DNA of 51,956 bases from Calothrix sp. CSU_2_0. GTDB taxonomy: Bacteria; Cyanobacteriota; Cyanobacteriia; Cyanobacteriales; Nostocaceae. The stretch spans positions 1 to 51,956 of the forward strand of contig JAAUPE010000039.1 in the NCBI GenBank assembly GCA_012034595.1, in the 5' to 3' direction. Position numbers and translations under genes: made by a program. Numbering within the stretch: the stretch's first letter is position 1; each line of letters begins with the position of its first letter. Under the pieces are notes generated by a model, which worked only from the letters and a program-made list of their open reading frames with translations, was not told the origin of the DNA and did not search any database. Positions 42,298 to 51,956 of this stretch are shown piece after piece.

Positions 42298-42947
42298 TTT
42301 AGTTAAGACTAAAGTCAAATTTTTAACTAAACCGCCAAGACACGGAGACGCAGAGAGAATAAAAGAGTAATTCAGTCAATAGTTTATTTGTTCTATTCTG
42401 GATAAATATAACAAGTCGGAATATTTCATTAATAAATCTTTACTAAAAAAATCATTTTACTTTGTAGCTTGTCATATTACAAAAGTAAAATCTTGCGATT
42501 TTTCGACGTTACAGGCTTTAAAAATATTTTAATTAAATACCATGCCCCTAGTTTATCAAATTTAAATTAAGCATACTACATAACTAAAACCCTTGTAAAT
42601 AGATTCGTTAATTGAGAATATTCTCAATGGCTTAATTTTTCTTAATAAATTTTCATTCAAAACTGCAAAGTGTTAATTTTTAACTATATAAATAATTGAA
42701 TATATAAAATAGTTTGATAAGTAAAAGTGATTCTAGCTGCAAAAATAATGCAATGTTGCAAAATCCGTTGCTTTAGCTTCCCACTTTACAGCGATACTCC
42801 GGAGGAGTCGCTACGTAAACCCAGTCTGAAAACACTATAATCGATGCTATTCGTTAGGAAAAACTCTTACTTAAGGACGGCGTACAATTCATAATTTATT
42901 TGTTTATTTAAGAGAGTAACAATTAATTGTTAACTTCTATTAGAATA
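42298..42947. other. AT-rich intergenic with one palindromic repeat
   Basis: 650 bp without a gene. GCGATACTCC-GGAGGAGTCGC at 42791-42811 is a short interspersed palindrome common in cyanobacteria. Nothing else is recognised. Confidence 0.4.
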
Positions 42948-43115
42948 ATGAATCAAACTTTAGTTTCTATTTTTGTATTCGGTCTACTACTATTATTTAT
43001 TTTTTCTCCTTTTGCTGCGCTTGCTGGTTTAATGCTTTTTCTATTGTTAGCTGCTTTGCTTTCATTCATGGCTAGTATCTCGAAAGCACTTATCAGGAAT
43101 GATAATAATCAGTAA
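42948..43115 (+). CDS. Small membrane protein
   Basis: 55 residues from the ATG at 42948 (MNQTLVSIFVFGLLLLFIFS); an earlier GTG/TTG-type start at 42927 is less likely. It has two hydrophobic stretches (to about residue 40) and a polar tail (SISKALIRNDNNQ). Function unknown. Codon use and a clean start-to-stop frame in otherwise empty DNA favour a real gene. Confidence 0.5.
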   Translation: MNQTLVSIFVFGLLLLFIFSPFAALAGLMLFLLLAALLSFMASISKALIRNDNNQ

Positions 43116-43222
43116 TTTGTATTCAAAAGGAGCTTGCGATCGCAATCTTTTATTTAGTAAGAATAACCAATTAAAATAAATAATATCCCCGAATTTCTCA
43201 AATCATCGGGGAATCTGATATT

Positions 43223-44131
43223 TTAAACTTCAATCATCTTCCGAATATATCCTGGTAGCGCAAATGCAGCTTGATGAATATCTGAGTTGTAATACCGCAA
43301 ATTATGCTCAAGAGTAAATTGTGCAGCTTTTTCGCGATCGCAATTATTGAGCGGGTGATTTCCTTGTTTGGAACAATAAGTTAAACTCCACATTCCCGAA
43401 GGATACATGGGGATAAATACTAAGTAAGGATGTACCGAATCGATACCAAAAACTTGTTTGAGGCATTTATTTAAATCCACAAATGCATCGGGATGGAATA
43501 GGGGAGATTCGCTTTGGATTGTCACCGCACCACCCGAACGCAGGCAACGAAATACATCTTCGTAAAAAGATTGGCTAAAAAGTCCTTCCGATGGTCCTAC
43601 GGGGTCTGATGAATCAATGATTACTAAGTCATAGGAATTATCTTTTGCTTCCCTGACAAATTTAATCCCATCGTCGATGAGTAAATTTAATTTGGGATGT
43701 TCTAAGGCAGAGGAAATTGTTGGTAAAAATTGTTTTGAGGCTCTAACTACAACTTCATCAATTTCCACCATAGTCACCTTCTCAATCCCTGGATGACGCA
43801 TCAATTCGCGAATTGTCCCACCATCACCCGCACCAATTACTAGGACATCTTTAATACTTGAATTCGCAAACATAGGTACGTGGACAATCATCTCGTGATA
43901 ATTTGCCTCATCCGATTCGGTACACATCACCATGCGATCGATGGTCAGCATTTTACCTCGGTCATGGGTATCAAATACTTCGACTACTTGGAATGGTGAT
44001 TCTTCCTTGAAAATGCGATCGCCTTTGATCCGAATCGAAAGTGCGCTTTTACCGTTGCTATCAATTACCCATTCGGAAGGGTTAAATTGGCTAGATGCTG
44101 TATCAGAAGTGGATGCTTGAGAAGTCGTCAT
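43223..44131 (-). CDS. speE: Spermidine synthase
   Basis: 302 residues. The polyamine aminopropyltransferase landmarks are all visible: an N-terminal beta domain (FQVVEVFDTHDRGKMLTIDR), NYHEMIVHVPMF, the decarboxylated-AdoMet-binding VLVIGAGDGGTIREL (GAGDGG at 100-105), VEIDEVVV, and the catalytic IIDSSDPVGPS. It transfers an aminopropyl group to putrescine or a related diamine. The first 25 residues (Ser/Thr-rich) are an extension. It is a single gene. Confidence 0.96.
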   Translation of the reverse strand: MTTSQASTSDTASSQFNPSEWVIDSNGKSALSIRIKGDRIFKEESPFQVVEVFDTHDRGKMLTIDRMVMCTESDEANYHEMIVHVPMFANSSIKDVLVIGAGDGGTIRELMRHPGIEKVTMVEIDEVVVRASKQFLPTISSALEHPKLNLLIDDGIKFVREAKDNSYDLVIIDSSDPVGPSEGLFSQSFYEDVFRCLRSGGAVTIQSESPLFHPDAFVDLNKCLKQVFGIDSVHPYLVFIPMYPSGMWSLTYCSKQGNHPLNNCDREKAAQFTLEHNLRYYNSDIHQAAFALPGYIRKMIEV

Positions 44132-44232
44132 TTTCGGTGCGCTGCCTCTTAACCAACAAATAAAATTAAAATGTCAGTCGCTAATTGTACCTGAATGTCG
44201 ATCGGTGCAGTTCGTGACTTTATAAAAAATAA

Positions 44233-44258
44233 TTAGGTTAAGAATTTTCTTAACCTAA
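44233..44258 (-). terminator. Terminator of the amidase gene
   Basis: TTAGGTTAAG and CTTAACCTAA form a perfect 10-bp stem around AATTTT; on the minus strand a T-rich tract follows (44224-44232). It lies 43 bp after the amidase stop. Confidence 0.75.
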
Positions 44259-44300
44259 AATTAGATAAGTTTTACCGGAAAATCTCTACGATACGATAAA

Positions 44301-45242
44301 TTAACCAATTAACTTTTGCCAGCTGATTGGTCCAACAATTCCATCCGCAAGCAAACCATTTTGTCTCTGGAACCTCTTAACTGCGTCTTCAGTTTGCGCT
44401 CCATAAACTCCATCTACTTCTACTCCCATTCGATGCTGTAAGTAGCGCATTACTGGTCCACCTGCATGTTTGGGTCGAATAATTCTTTTTGCTAAAATCT
44501 GATTAATTGCCTGCCAAGTTGGACTCCCAGCAATTCCCGTGACTTGCAATCCAGCGATGCGCTGAAATTTTTCGAGAGCTTTTTTTGTTTGCACATCAAT
44601 CGTATTATCTTCGATTAAAACTTTGCCATTCTGGTCGGTAATTTTCAGCCGATTTAATGCTCGTTGCAATCTTAAAATTGTAGTATCGATATTATCTTCT
44701 TCATCAGGCACGGGAATAACCGGAACTATTGGTGATTTACCTGTTAAACCTTTGACTATTGCATTTGCGATCGCTTCAGAATTAAATAATGCCATATCTT
44801 TTTGGGAATCAATAAAGCAACTTTCAATTAAGATTCCTGGCATTTTAGTATTTCTAAGTACAAATAAATGGGAACCGCTTTTAATTCCCCGATTAAAAAA
44901 GCCTAATTTAACAATTTCATCTAATACAGGTTTCGCAGCTTTTCTTCCTTTTTCGCCAATCGTAAATACCTCCGTTCCATTCGCTCTTTGGTTAAAAGCA
45001 TTAAAGTGAATTGAGACAAATAAATCTACTTTTGTATCGTTTGCTTTATCACACCTCCGTGATAGCGAATCTTTGACATTACTTGCTCTTTCTGGTTTAC
45101 AGTCGATAACTTCATGTCCTAATGCTTTTAATTTTGACATGACTCGATTACCAATATCAAAAGTTAAATTATCCTCAAATTTGATTCCACGAGCTCCAGT
45201 ATCTGGGGGACAATTATGACCAATATCAATTCCAAATCGCAT
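44301..45242 (-). CDS. N-acetylmuramoyl-L-alanine amidase (Amidase_3) with two peptidoglycan-binding domains
   Basis: 313 residues from the ATG at 45242, preceded by GAGG; the frame extends upstream to 45389, but that part is repeat-like sequence. Amidase_3 motifs are FGIDIGHNCPPDTGARG (zinc His9), DLFVSIHFNAF (His) and GILIESCFIDSQ (Glu). Two PG_binding_1 domains follow (LRLQRALNRLKITDQNGKVL and MRYLQHRMGVEVDGVYGAQT). No signal peptide is seen with this start, so export by another route, or a phage-like lysin role, is open. It cleaves the bond between muramic acid and the peptide stem. Confidence 0.9.
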   Translation of the reverse strand: MRFGIDIGHNCPPDTGARGIKFEDNLTFDIGNRVMSKLKALGHEVIDCKPERASNVKDSLSRRCDKANDTKVDLFVSIHFNAFNQRANGTEVFTIGEKGRKAAKPVLDEIVKLGFFNRGIKSGSHLFVLRNTKMPGILIESCFIDSQKDMALFNSEAIANAIVKGLTGKSPIVPVIPVPDEEDNIDTTILRLQRALNRLKITDQNGKVLIEDNTIDVQTKKALEKFQRIAGLQVTGIAGSPTWQAINQILAKRIIRPKHAGGPVMRYLQHRMGVEVDGVYGAQTEDAVKRFQRQNGLLADGIVGPISWQKLIG

Positions 45243-45614
45243 GCTAGACCTCTCTATTATTTTTACGTAAACTTTGCCACGACGGTGATAATCCGCGAAT
45301 GTGCCGGACAGAAGATTCTGTCCGGCAACTTCGCTGCTCCCTCTTGCCACGGGGATACTCCAATAAGCCAAAGTTCGCACCAATGACAAGATTTATTTTT
45401 TGCTATCTTCGTTGTTTCAGTAAATTGAGATTTAATACCTTAGGAAACATAAATTCATGTCGTATTTTACACTATCTTTCTGAGTTAGTTGTATATGAAT
45501 TTGCTACTAAAATTGGCTATTTCACAAGAATTACTGACTTTTTATCAGTATGCATAAGTAATTTTTATAATACGCAAATTGGAGCATGTGTGATAAGATA
45601 TACCACGCTCATTA
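45243..45614. repeat. Upstream region of the amidase with a near-perfect palindrome
   Basis: GCCGGACAGAA and TTCTGTCCGGC (45303-45326) form an 11-bp stem with a 2-nt loop, about 60 bp upstream of the amidase ATG. It is likely an interspersed REP-like unit. No gene is recognised in the rest of this divergent region. Confidence 0.55.
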
Positions 45615-45662
45615 TCCATTGATTGAAAATAACAAAATCGCAAATTTTCAATCGACAATGGA
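45615..45662. promoter_or_regulatory. Long imperfect inverted repeat before the SGNH hydrolase gene
   Basis: TCCATTGATTGAAAAT and ATTTTCAATCGACAATGGA pair with a 3-base bulge, ending 18 bp before the ATG. It could be an operator or an RNA structure covering the start. AGGGAAAATA lies just before the ATG. Confidence 0.45.
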
Positions 45663-45680
45663 TTCAATACAGGGAAAATA

Positions 45681-47297
45681 ATGTCACAGGCATCTACTTC
45701 GAGATTTAATGACCCGAAAACACCACTAGATGTAAAGATTAGCTTTGAAGCGCGAAAGCCAATTACTGACCCAACCCTTGGTATTGTGGTAAATATATCT
45801 AAGACTGGAACTCCACAGCACCGTTTAGTCACGATTGGTGATTCCCTAACACATGGGTTTCAAAGTGGTGCAATTTATAAGACTCAGCTTTCATATCCAG
45901 CAATTATTTCTAAGGAATTAGGTTGGGATAAATTACACTATCCAACTTATGGTGGACCTGGTGATGGATTACCGTTGAATTTAGAGAAATTAGCCCATGA
46001 TTTGCAACAAAAATTGGGAACTGAAATCAATTGGCTGAATGGAGTACCTGTGTTTTTGTTTGTTCGGCAGCAACTCGATATACTTGAGGATTATTGGGAA
46101 CGGGGTGCAGGTAAAATATACCCTAATCAAGGCAAAATTCATCATAATTTAGCGATTTACGGTTGGGATTTGCGAAATACTTTATCGCGCAATGCAGATA
46201 TCTGTTTGGATGTTCTCAGTAAAGTCAAATCGGAAGATGATGTACTTCGTCAAGTTATCAATAATCATAATGAACGTGCTGCTATCTGTGTTTTAAATAC
46301 GGCACGGGATAATCAGGGAAAAGCACTAACTCCTTTACAAGCAGCAGAATTACTTGGTGCGGAAGGAGATGAGCAAACTGAAGGGATTGAAACCTTGGTT
46401 GTCACCCTTGGTTCTAATAACGCTTTAGGAAGCATTCTGACATTTAATGTTTCTTGGAGTGACGATGGTTATGATGATATGAGTGTCAACGATAAATATA
46501 CAGTATGGCGACCAACTCACTTCAAAGCTGAATTAGATTTATTAGTGGCAGAAGTGAAGAAAATTCGTGCTAGACATGTAATTTTCGCAACAGTTCCCCA
46601 TATTACGATCGCACCTTTTGCCCGTGGTGTTGGTGATAAAGTTCGGAATAAGTCGCGTTATTTTCCGCACTATACTTTACCGTGGATTCATGACCAAGAT
46701 TTTAACCCAGAGAAGCATCCACACATTACTGAGAATGAAGCTAGGGCGATTGATAGTGCAATTGACCAATATAATGAAGCGATAACGGAAGTGGTACGTC
46801 AGGCTCGTTTGCAGGGGAAGGACTGGTATTTATTTGAACTTTGTGGACTACTCGATCGTTTTGCTTCCCGTCGTTATATCGAAGACTTAGATGCTCGTCC
46901 TAGCTGGTGGAATACTGTTGGTGGAGAGTATAAATTACCACCGGAATTGGACGCGATTTCACCTGCTTTAACTTCATTATTTTTCCGTTCCGAGGTAAAA
47001 AAAGGTCGAACTCAGGGTGGTTTATTTTCCCTTGATGGGATTCACCCAACAACGGTAGGCTATGGAATTATGGCGCAGGAAGTGATTAAAATTATGCAGT
47101 TGGCTGGAGTAAAATTTTATGAAAGTGATGGCAAGACGCAGCGAGAAGGCGAAATAAAGGTTGATTTTGGCGATTTAATTACTAAGGATACATTAATTTC
47201 CCAAACACCAGAGAATGTAGATAATATGTTTAATTTTGTTGGTGGAATTGATAAGAATTTCAATTTGTTTAGCGGCATGTTGAAAAAAAATTATTAA
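45681..47297 (+). CDS. SGNH/GDSL-family hydrolase
   Basis: 538 residues. Block I is LVTIGDSLTHGFQSG with the nucleophile Ser55; a block-III-like LVVTLGSNNALGSIL supplies Asn; the catalytic Asp/His are in SLDGIHPTTVGYGIMAQEVI. No signal peptide is visible. The long insert between blocks (about 150 residues) makes the protein much larger than ordinary lipases or esterases of this fold. The substrate is unknown. It is followed by a terminator. Confidence 0.85.
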   Translation: MSQASTSRFNDPKTPLDVKISFEARKPITDPTLGIVVNISKTGTPQHRLVTIGDSLTHGFQSGAIYKTQLSYPAIISKELGWDKLHYPTYGGPGDGLPLNLEKLAHDLQQKLGTEINWLNGVPVFLFVRQQLDILEDYWERGAGKIYPNQGKIHHNLAIYGWDLRNTLSRNADICLDVLSKVKSEDDVLRQVINNHNERAAICVLNTARDNQGKALTPLQAAELLGAEGDEQTEGIETLVVTLGSNNALGSILTFNVSWSDDGYDDMSVNDKYTVWRPTHFKAELDLLVAEVKKIRARHVIFATVPHITIAPFARGVGDKVRNKSRYFPHYTLPWIHDQDFNPEKHPHITENEARAIDSAIDQYNEAITEVVRQARLQGKDWYLFELCGLLDRFASRRYIEDLDARPSWWNTVGGEYKLPPELDAISPALTSLFFRSEVKKGRTQGGLFSLDGIHPTTVGYGIMAQEVIKIMQLAGVKFYESDGKTQREGEIKVDFGDLITKDTLISQTPENVDNMFNFVGGIDKNFNLFSGMLKKNY

Positions 47298-47311
47298 ATT
47301 AATAAACATTG

Positions 47312-47354
47312 CAAAAAACCCACAAAGGCAATGAGTGCTGATGTAGGTTTTTTG
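47312..47354 (+). terminator. Terminator of the SGNH hydrolase gene
   Basis: CAAAAAACCCACA pairs with TGTAGGTTTTTTG (one mismatch), with the T-run forming the descending arm. It lies 15 bp after the stop. The region to 47693 holds no gene and presumably the chlH-type promoter. Confidence 0.6.
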
Positions 47355-47693
47355 TTATTTCAAATAACTAAATAGCTAATTGTATTTATGCATCTATCCA
47401 TGACTTAATTCGCTTTCTTAAATCAAGAGCGATCGCATATTTCAATTACTAGTGCAGCTTGGGGAAATAAACCTACCAGATTCAATAGCTGAAAAGACTA
47501 TTTTATCGGCTTTATTTCCTTTGCATGAATGTTCTCTTGTACTAGTTAATGTGACTCACTGGCTTCTCAGGGTACGCTACGCGAACACACCTATTTAAAT
47601 TTTGAATTTTTAATCCAAAATTTAAAATCTAAAATTCGTTGAAATGCTTACAATATAAAGTAAAGAAACATTTATTCTTCTTTACTTTTAAAC

Positions 47694-50600
47694 ATGAAAC
47701 GTATAGTTTTGATAGCTGGATTTGAATCATTTAATGCTGACTTGTACCGCAAAGCCGCCGAATTAGCGATTTTGCGCTGTCCCGAATTAGATATACGGGT
47801 ATTTAGCGATCGCGATATTACTAGTAAGCAGGAGGAGGTCGAAAAAGCCCTCCTGGGGGCAGATGTATTTTTTGGCAGTTTGCTGTTCGATTATGACCAA
47901 GTTATGTGGTTGTGCAATAGAGTTTCCCAAATTCCGATTCGACTGGTGTTTGAGTCTGCTTTAGAGTTAATGGCATTAACAAAAATTGGTGAATTTGCCA
48001 TTGGCGATAAACCCAAAGGAATGCCGAAACCAGTCAAGTTTATTTTAGATAAATTTAGTAATGGACGTGAAGAAGATAAACTTGCAGGTTATATTAGTTT
48101 TCTCAAAATTGGTCCCAAGTTACTGAAGTTTATTCCTGTTCAAAAAGTTCAAGATTTACGTAACTGGCTAATTATTTATGGATATTGGAATGCGGGAGGA
48201 ATTGAAAATGTCGCTGCCTTATTTTGGACGCTTGGAGAAAAATATTTAAATCTCCAAGTTGGGGATATTCCCACAGTTATCGAAACCCCAAATATTGGGT
48301 TACTCCATCCCGAATATCAAGGTTATTTTGAATCACCCAAAGCTTACCTTGAATGGTATCTAGGGGAATCCAGTAATAAGAAATTGAGTAATTCTTCAAT
48401 TTCCAATGCCCAATCCCCAATAATTGGTATCTTACTTTATCGCAAACATGTAATTACCAAACAACCTTATATTCCCCAACTTATTCGCAAATTTGAAAAT
48501 GCAGGTTTAATTCCTTTACCTATATTTATTAATGGTGTAGAGGGACATGTTGCTGTTCGCGATTTGATGACAAGCGAGTATGAAATCGAGCAAAAAAATC
48601 TCGGTAATGTTGAAATTAAATCTTTATCTTCAGAAGCGGTAAAAGTAGATGCAATCGTCTCTACCATTGGTTTTCCCCTAGTTGGTGGACCAGCAGGTTC
48701 GATGGAAGCAGGACGACAGGTTGAAGTTGCAAAAGGCATTTTGACTGCTAAGAATGTACCATATTTTGTAGCAGCGCCGTTATTAATCCAAGATATTCAT
48801 TCTTGGACACGTCAAGGAATTGGGGGTTTGCAAAGCGTTGTATTATATGCATTACCCGAACTTGATGGTGCAATCGATACTGTTCCCTTGGGTGGTTTAG
48901 TTGGGGAAGATATTTATTTAGTTCCAGAACGAGTAAATCGTTTAATTGGTAGGGTGAAAAATTGGATTAATTTAAGAAAAAAACCTGCATCGGAACGGAA
49001 AATAGCAGTTATTTTATATGGGTTTCCTCCTGGTTATGGTGCGACGGGAACAGCAGCTTTATTGAATGTTCCTCGTAGTTTAATTAAGTTTCTCGAAGCG
49101 TTGAAAAAGCAAGGTTATCAAGTTGATAGTTTGCCGGAAGATGGTGAAGAGTTAATTCGCTTGGTGAAAGCAGCAGATGAGCAGGTCAAAACCGCAGAGA
49201 AAAGTGAATTAACGCAGATGGATGGAGTTAATATTATTAATACTGTGAATGTTCGTACTTTAGAAAAATGGTTGGGTTATTTGCAAATAACTAGGATTGA
49301 GAAACAATGGAAATCTTTAACGGGAAGTGGAATTAAAACCTTTGGGGATGAATTTCAAATTGGGGGAATCAACTTAGGGAATATTTGGATTGGGGTACAA
49401 CCACCATTAGGAATTCAAGGGGATCCAATGCGACTAATGTTTGAAAGAGATATGACACCCCATCCCCAGTACGCAGCATATTACAAATGGTTGCAGAATC
49501 AATTTCAGGCAGATGCGATCGTACATTTTGGAATGCATGGAACAGTCGAATGGTTGCCTGGTTCCCCTTTAGGAAATACTGGTTATTCTTGGTCGGATAT
49601 TTTATTAGGTGATTTACCTAATTTGTATATATATGCTGCGAATAATCCCTCGGAATCTATCTTAGCAAAACGTCGCGGTTATGGTGTTTTAATTTCCCAT
49701 AATGTTCCTCCTTATGGACGCGCAGGTTTATACAAAGAATTAGTAACTTTACGCGAGTTAATTGCTGAATACCGCGAGGACACGGAGAAAAATTACTTAT
49801 TAAAGGAAGTAATTTGTAAAAAGATTATTGATACGGGTTTAGACACTGATTGTCCATTTGAGGAAGCTAAAAAATTGGGAATTTCTTTCAATTCTGAAAA
49901 TATTTCCATGTTCAGCAACCATATATTTAATAATTATTTAGTTAAACTATATGAGTATTTACAAATTTTAGAAAACCGATTGTTTTCTTCCGGATTGCAT
50001 GTATTAGGTGAAGCACCAAATGAAGAAGAAATGCGATCGTATCTAGAAGCATACTTTGAAAACCAAACATCTCAACTCCTCTGTGACTCTGAGATTCTCC
50101 GTGAAATAGAAGCTTTATTAATGCAAAATACCGATGAATTAACGAATCTTTTACGCGGTTTAAATGGCGAATATATTCCCCCTGCTCCTGGTGGTGACTT
50201 ATTACGTGATGGTGCTGGAGTATTACCAACTGGGAGAAATATTCATGCATTAGACCCTTATAGAATGCCATCTGCAGCTGCTTATGAAAGAGGTCGAGAA
50301 ATTGCTAAAAAAATAATTTCTCAAAACTTACAAGACAATGGAAAATATCCCGAAACTGTCGCAGTAATGTTATGGGGTTTAGATGCGATTAAGACCAAAG
50401 GTGAATCATTAGGCATTCTTTTAGAATTAGTTGGTGCGGAACCAATTAAAGAAGGAACTGGACGCATTGTCAGATATGAATTAAAACCCTTGGATGTAGT
50501 TGGACATCCTCGAATTGATATACTGGCAAATTTGTCGGGGATTTTTCGTGATAGTTTTGTGAATATTATTGAGCTGCTGGATGATTTATTTCAACGTGCA

Positions 50601-51404
50601 GCAGATGCAGATGAATCAGAAGAACAAAATTTTATTCGTAAACATGCTTTAGCTTTGAAAGAACAAGGTATAGAAAATGCCTCCGCAAGATTATTTTCCA
50701 ATCCATCAGGTGATTTTGGTTCTTTAGTAAATGACCAAATTGTTGATGGAAACTGGGAATCGGGAGACGAGTTAGCGAATACTTGGCAAAGTCGAAATTC
50801 CTTTAGTTTCGGCAGAAAAGACAAAGGTCAAGCACGTCCAGAAATTTTAAAACAATTACTAAATACCACTAGTCAAATTGTTCAAGAAATCGACTCAGTT
50901 GAATATGGTTTAACTGACATTCAAGAATATTATGCAAATACTGGGGGTTTAAAAAAAGCTGCTGAAAAAACAAGTGGTAAAAAGGTCAATGCGAGTTTTG
51001 TCGAAAGTTTCTCGAAAGATACAACACCACGAAAATTAGATGATTTGTTGCGAATGGAGTACCGCAGCAAATTGCTAAACCCTAAATGGGCAGAAGCAAT
51101 GGCAAATCAAGGTTCAGGTGGTGCTTATGAAATTTCTCAACGCATGACAGCACTGATTGGTTGGGGTGGTACTGTTGATTTTTGCGATGATTGGGTTTAC
51201 GAACAAGCAACAGATACTTATGCATTAGATACAGAAATGGCTGATAAATTACGTCAAGCAAATCCAGAGGCTTTTCGTAATATTATTGGTAGGATGTTGG
51301 AGGCACATGGACGTGGTTTCTGGAATGCGAAAGAGGATAAATTACAGAAACTGCGCGAGTTATATGAACTTACAGATGAACAATTAGAAGGAGTTACAGT
51401 TTAG
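47694..51404 (+). CDS. chlH: Magnesium chelatase subunit H (ChlH/BchH family), probable second paralogue
   Basis: 1236 residues. An N-terminal DUF3479-type domain (VLIAGFESFNADLYRKAAEL) is followed by the CobN/Mg-chelatase body: HFGMHGTVEWLPGSPLGNTG, YIYAANNPSESILAKRRGYG, YIPPAPGGDLLRDGAGVLPT, LDPYRMPSAAAYERGREIAK, MLWGLDAIKTKGESLGILLE and VDFCDDWVYEQATDTYALDT. ChlH binds protoporphyrin IX and, with ChlI and ChlD, inserts Mg2+. Canonical cyanobacterial ChlH is about 1330 residues and starts differently, so this is probably the shorter second ChlH paralogue or a related chelatase rather than the main enzyme. No chlI or chlD is near. Confidence 0.88.
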   Translation: MKRIVLIAGFESFNADLYRKAAELAILRCPELDIRVFSDRDITSKQEEVEKALLGADVFFGSLLFDYDQVMWLCNRVSQIPIRLVFESALELMALTKIGEFAIGDKPKGMPKPVKFILDKFSNGREEDKLAGYISFLKIGPKLLKFIPVQKVQDLRNWLIIYGYWNAGGIENVAALFWTLGEKYLNLQVGDIPTVIETPNIGLLHPEYQGYFESPKAYLEWYLGESSNKKLSNSSISNAQSPIIGILLYRKHVITKQPYIPQLIRKFENAGLIPLPIFINGVEGHVAVRDLMTSEYEIEQKNLGNVEIKSLSSEAVKVDAIVSTIGFPLVGGPAGSMEAGRQVEVAKGILTAKNVPYFVAAPLLIQDIHSWTRQGIGGLQSVVLYALPELDGAIDTVPLGGLVGEDIYLVPERVNRLIGRVKNWINLRKKPASERKIAVILYGFPPGYGATGTAALLNVPRSLIKFLEALKKQGYQVDSLPEDGEELIRLVKAADEQVKTAEKSELTQMDGVNIINTVNVRTLEKWLGYLQITRIEKQWKSLTGSGIKTFGDEFQIGGINLGNIWIGVQPPLGIQGDPMRLMFERDMTPHPQYAAYYKWLQNQFQADAIVHFGMHGTVEWLPGSPLGNTGYSWSDILLGDLPNLYIYAANNPSESILAKRRGYGVLISHNVPPYGRAGLYKELVTLRELIAEYREDTEKNYLLKEVICKKIIDTGLDTDCPFEEAKKLGISFNSENISMFSNHIFNNYLVKLYEYLQILENRLFSSGLHVLGEAPNEEEMRSYLEAYFENQTSQLLCDSEILREIEALLMQNTDELTNLLRGLNGEYIPPAPGGDLLRDGAGVLPTGRNIHALDPYRMPSAAAYERGREIAKKIISQNLQDNGKYPETVAVMLWGLDAIKTKGESLGILLELVGAEPIKEGTGRIVRYELKPLDVVGHPRIDILANLSGIFRDSFVNIIELLDDLFQRAADADESEEQNFIRKHALALKEQGIENASARLFSNPSGDFGSLVNDQIVDGNWESGDELANTWQSRNSFSFGRKDKGQARPEILKQLLNTTSQIVQEIDSVEYGLTDIQEYYANTGGLKKAAEKTSGKKVNASFVESFSKDTTPRKLDDLLRMEYRSKLLNPKWAEAMANQGSGGAYEISQRMTALIGWGGTVDFCDDWVYEQATDTYALDTEMADKLRQANPEAFRNIIGRMLEAHGRGFWNAKEDKLQKLRELYELTDEQLEGVTV

Positions 51405-51509
51405 ATTCAATTACGACCACGATTTATCTTCTGGACTTACGCGATCGCACCTAATCTGAAAACCCATCGTGACTTACATAAAATCCCTAGTGGGATAATA
51501 AGGTAAAAG
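51405..51509. other. Short spacer
   Basis: Contains one GCGATCGC site and CCCTAG-TG-GGATAATAAGG-like sequence; nothing recognised. Confidence 0.3.
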
Positions 51510-51956
51510 CACAACAGTTACTTTGAAAAATCCGAATTACAATCTCGCATGCCCATCGATATATGGCTAAGTAGCGATGGGCATGCGAACTTGCAGAATA
51601 ACTAATGTAATACTCCATTAGAGTCACTTCGCGATACTCACTATTAAGTCACTTCGCGATACTCACTATTGAGTCACTTCGCGATCGCACAACAATTACT
51701 TTGAAAAATCCAAATTACAATCTCGCATGCCCATCGATACATGGCTAAATAGCGATGGGCATGCGAACTTGCAGAATAACTAATGCAATACTCCATTAGA
51801 GTCACTTCGCGATAGTCACTATTGAGTCACTTCGCGATACTCACTATTGAGTCACTTCGTGAACGCACAACAATTACTTTGAAAAATCCAAAATTACAAT
51901 CTCGCCAATATCCCATCGATATATAACTAAATAGCGATGGGCCATAGCGCAACTTG
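51510..51956. repeat. 178-bp tandem repeat with internal hairpin, 2.5 copies, running off the window
   Basis: Units start with CACAACARTTACTTTGAAAA at 51510, 51688 and 51866. Each contains a hairpin; in units 1 and 2 TCGCATGCCCATCG pairs perfectly with CGATGGGCATGCGA (14 bp). The second half is an inner tandem of about 26 bp (AGTCACTTCGCGATACTCAC, three times per unit). In unit 3 the hairpin arms have diverged. Confidence 0.9.

Overview
The window comes from the chromosome of a filamentous, probably heterocystous (Nostocales-type) cyanobacterium. The evidence is the very frequent GCGATCGC (HIP1) octamers, AT-rich intergenic DNA with heptameric short tandem repeats, and the photosynthetic housekeeping genes ndhH, a chlH-type Mg-chelatase large subunit and a plant-type ferredoxin.

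Region 1 (1-20.5 kb) looks like an integrative conjugative element. A minus-strand block (17865 down to 988) encodes a cyanobacterial MPF-C-like type IV secretion system. In transcription order it holds an unknown protein, a VirB2-like pilin, VirB3-, VirB4-, possible VirB5-, VirB6-, VirB8-, VirB10- and VirB9-like proteins, an inserted pair (membrane-anchored nuclease-like protein plus Ycf46-like AAA ATPase), a secreted protein, a 35-residue membrane peptide and a VirD4/TraG coupling protein. A MOSC gene and wreckage of an IS66 transposase and an alpha/beta hydrolase sit inside the block on either strand. Divergent from the block are an excisionase-like gene and a tyrosine integrase carrying two frameshifts, followed by a 328-bp inverted-repeat element, repeated TTTACCCC sites and tRNA-Cys. 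No relaxase is visible; the far end of the element lies beyond position 1. The partial gene at the left edge is a formylglycine-generating-enzyme-like protein whose last 45 codons look like the variable region of a diversity-generating retroelement (DGR) target. This is the most striking observation in the window.

Region 2 (20.5-35.4 kb) is ordinary chromosome: an MFS_3 exporter, a fatty acid hydroxylase, an ArsR regulator divergent from thioredoxin and an Old Yellow Enzyme, an EAL phosphodiesterase, tRNA-Ser, a [2Fe-2S] ferredoxin, a TauE/SafE permease, a YciI protein, pheT, and an HTH-AAA fusion protein.

Region 3 (35.5-39.9 kb) is a toxin-antitoxin island full of repeats: HicBA bracketed by two copies of a 235-bp fold-back element, a PIN toxin with its antitoxin, VapBC with an Asn in place of an expected acidic residue, an orphan truncated VapB copy, and the 3' end of an IS200/IS605 element.

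Region 4 (40-52 kb) holds tsaB, ndhH, speE, a cell-wall amidase, an SGNH hydrolase and a ChlH/BchH-type gene. It ends in a 178-bp tandem repeat with strong hairpins.
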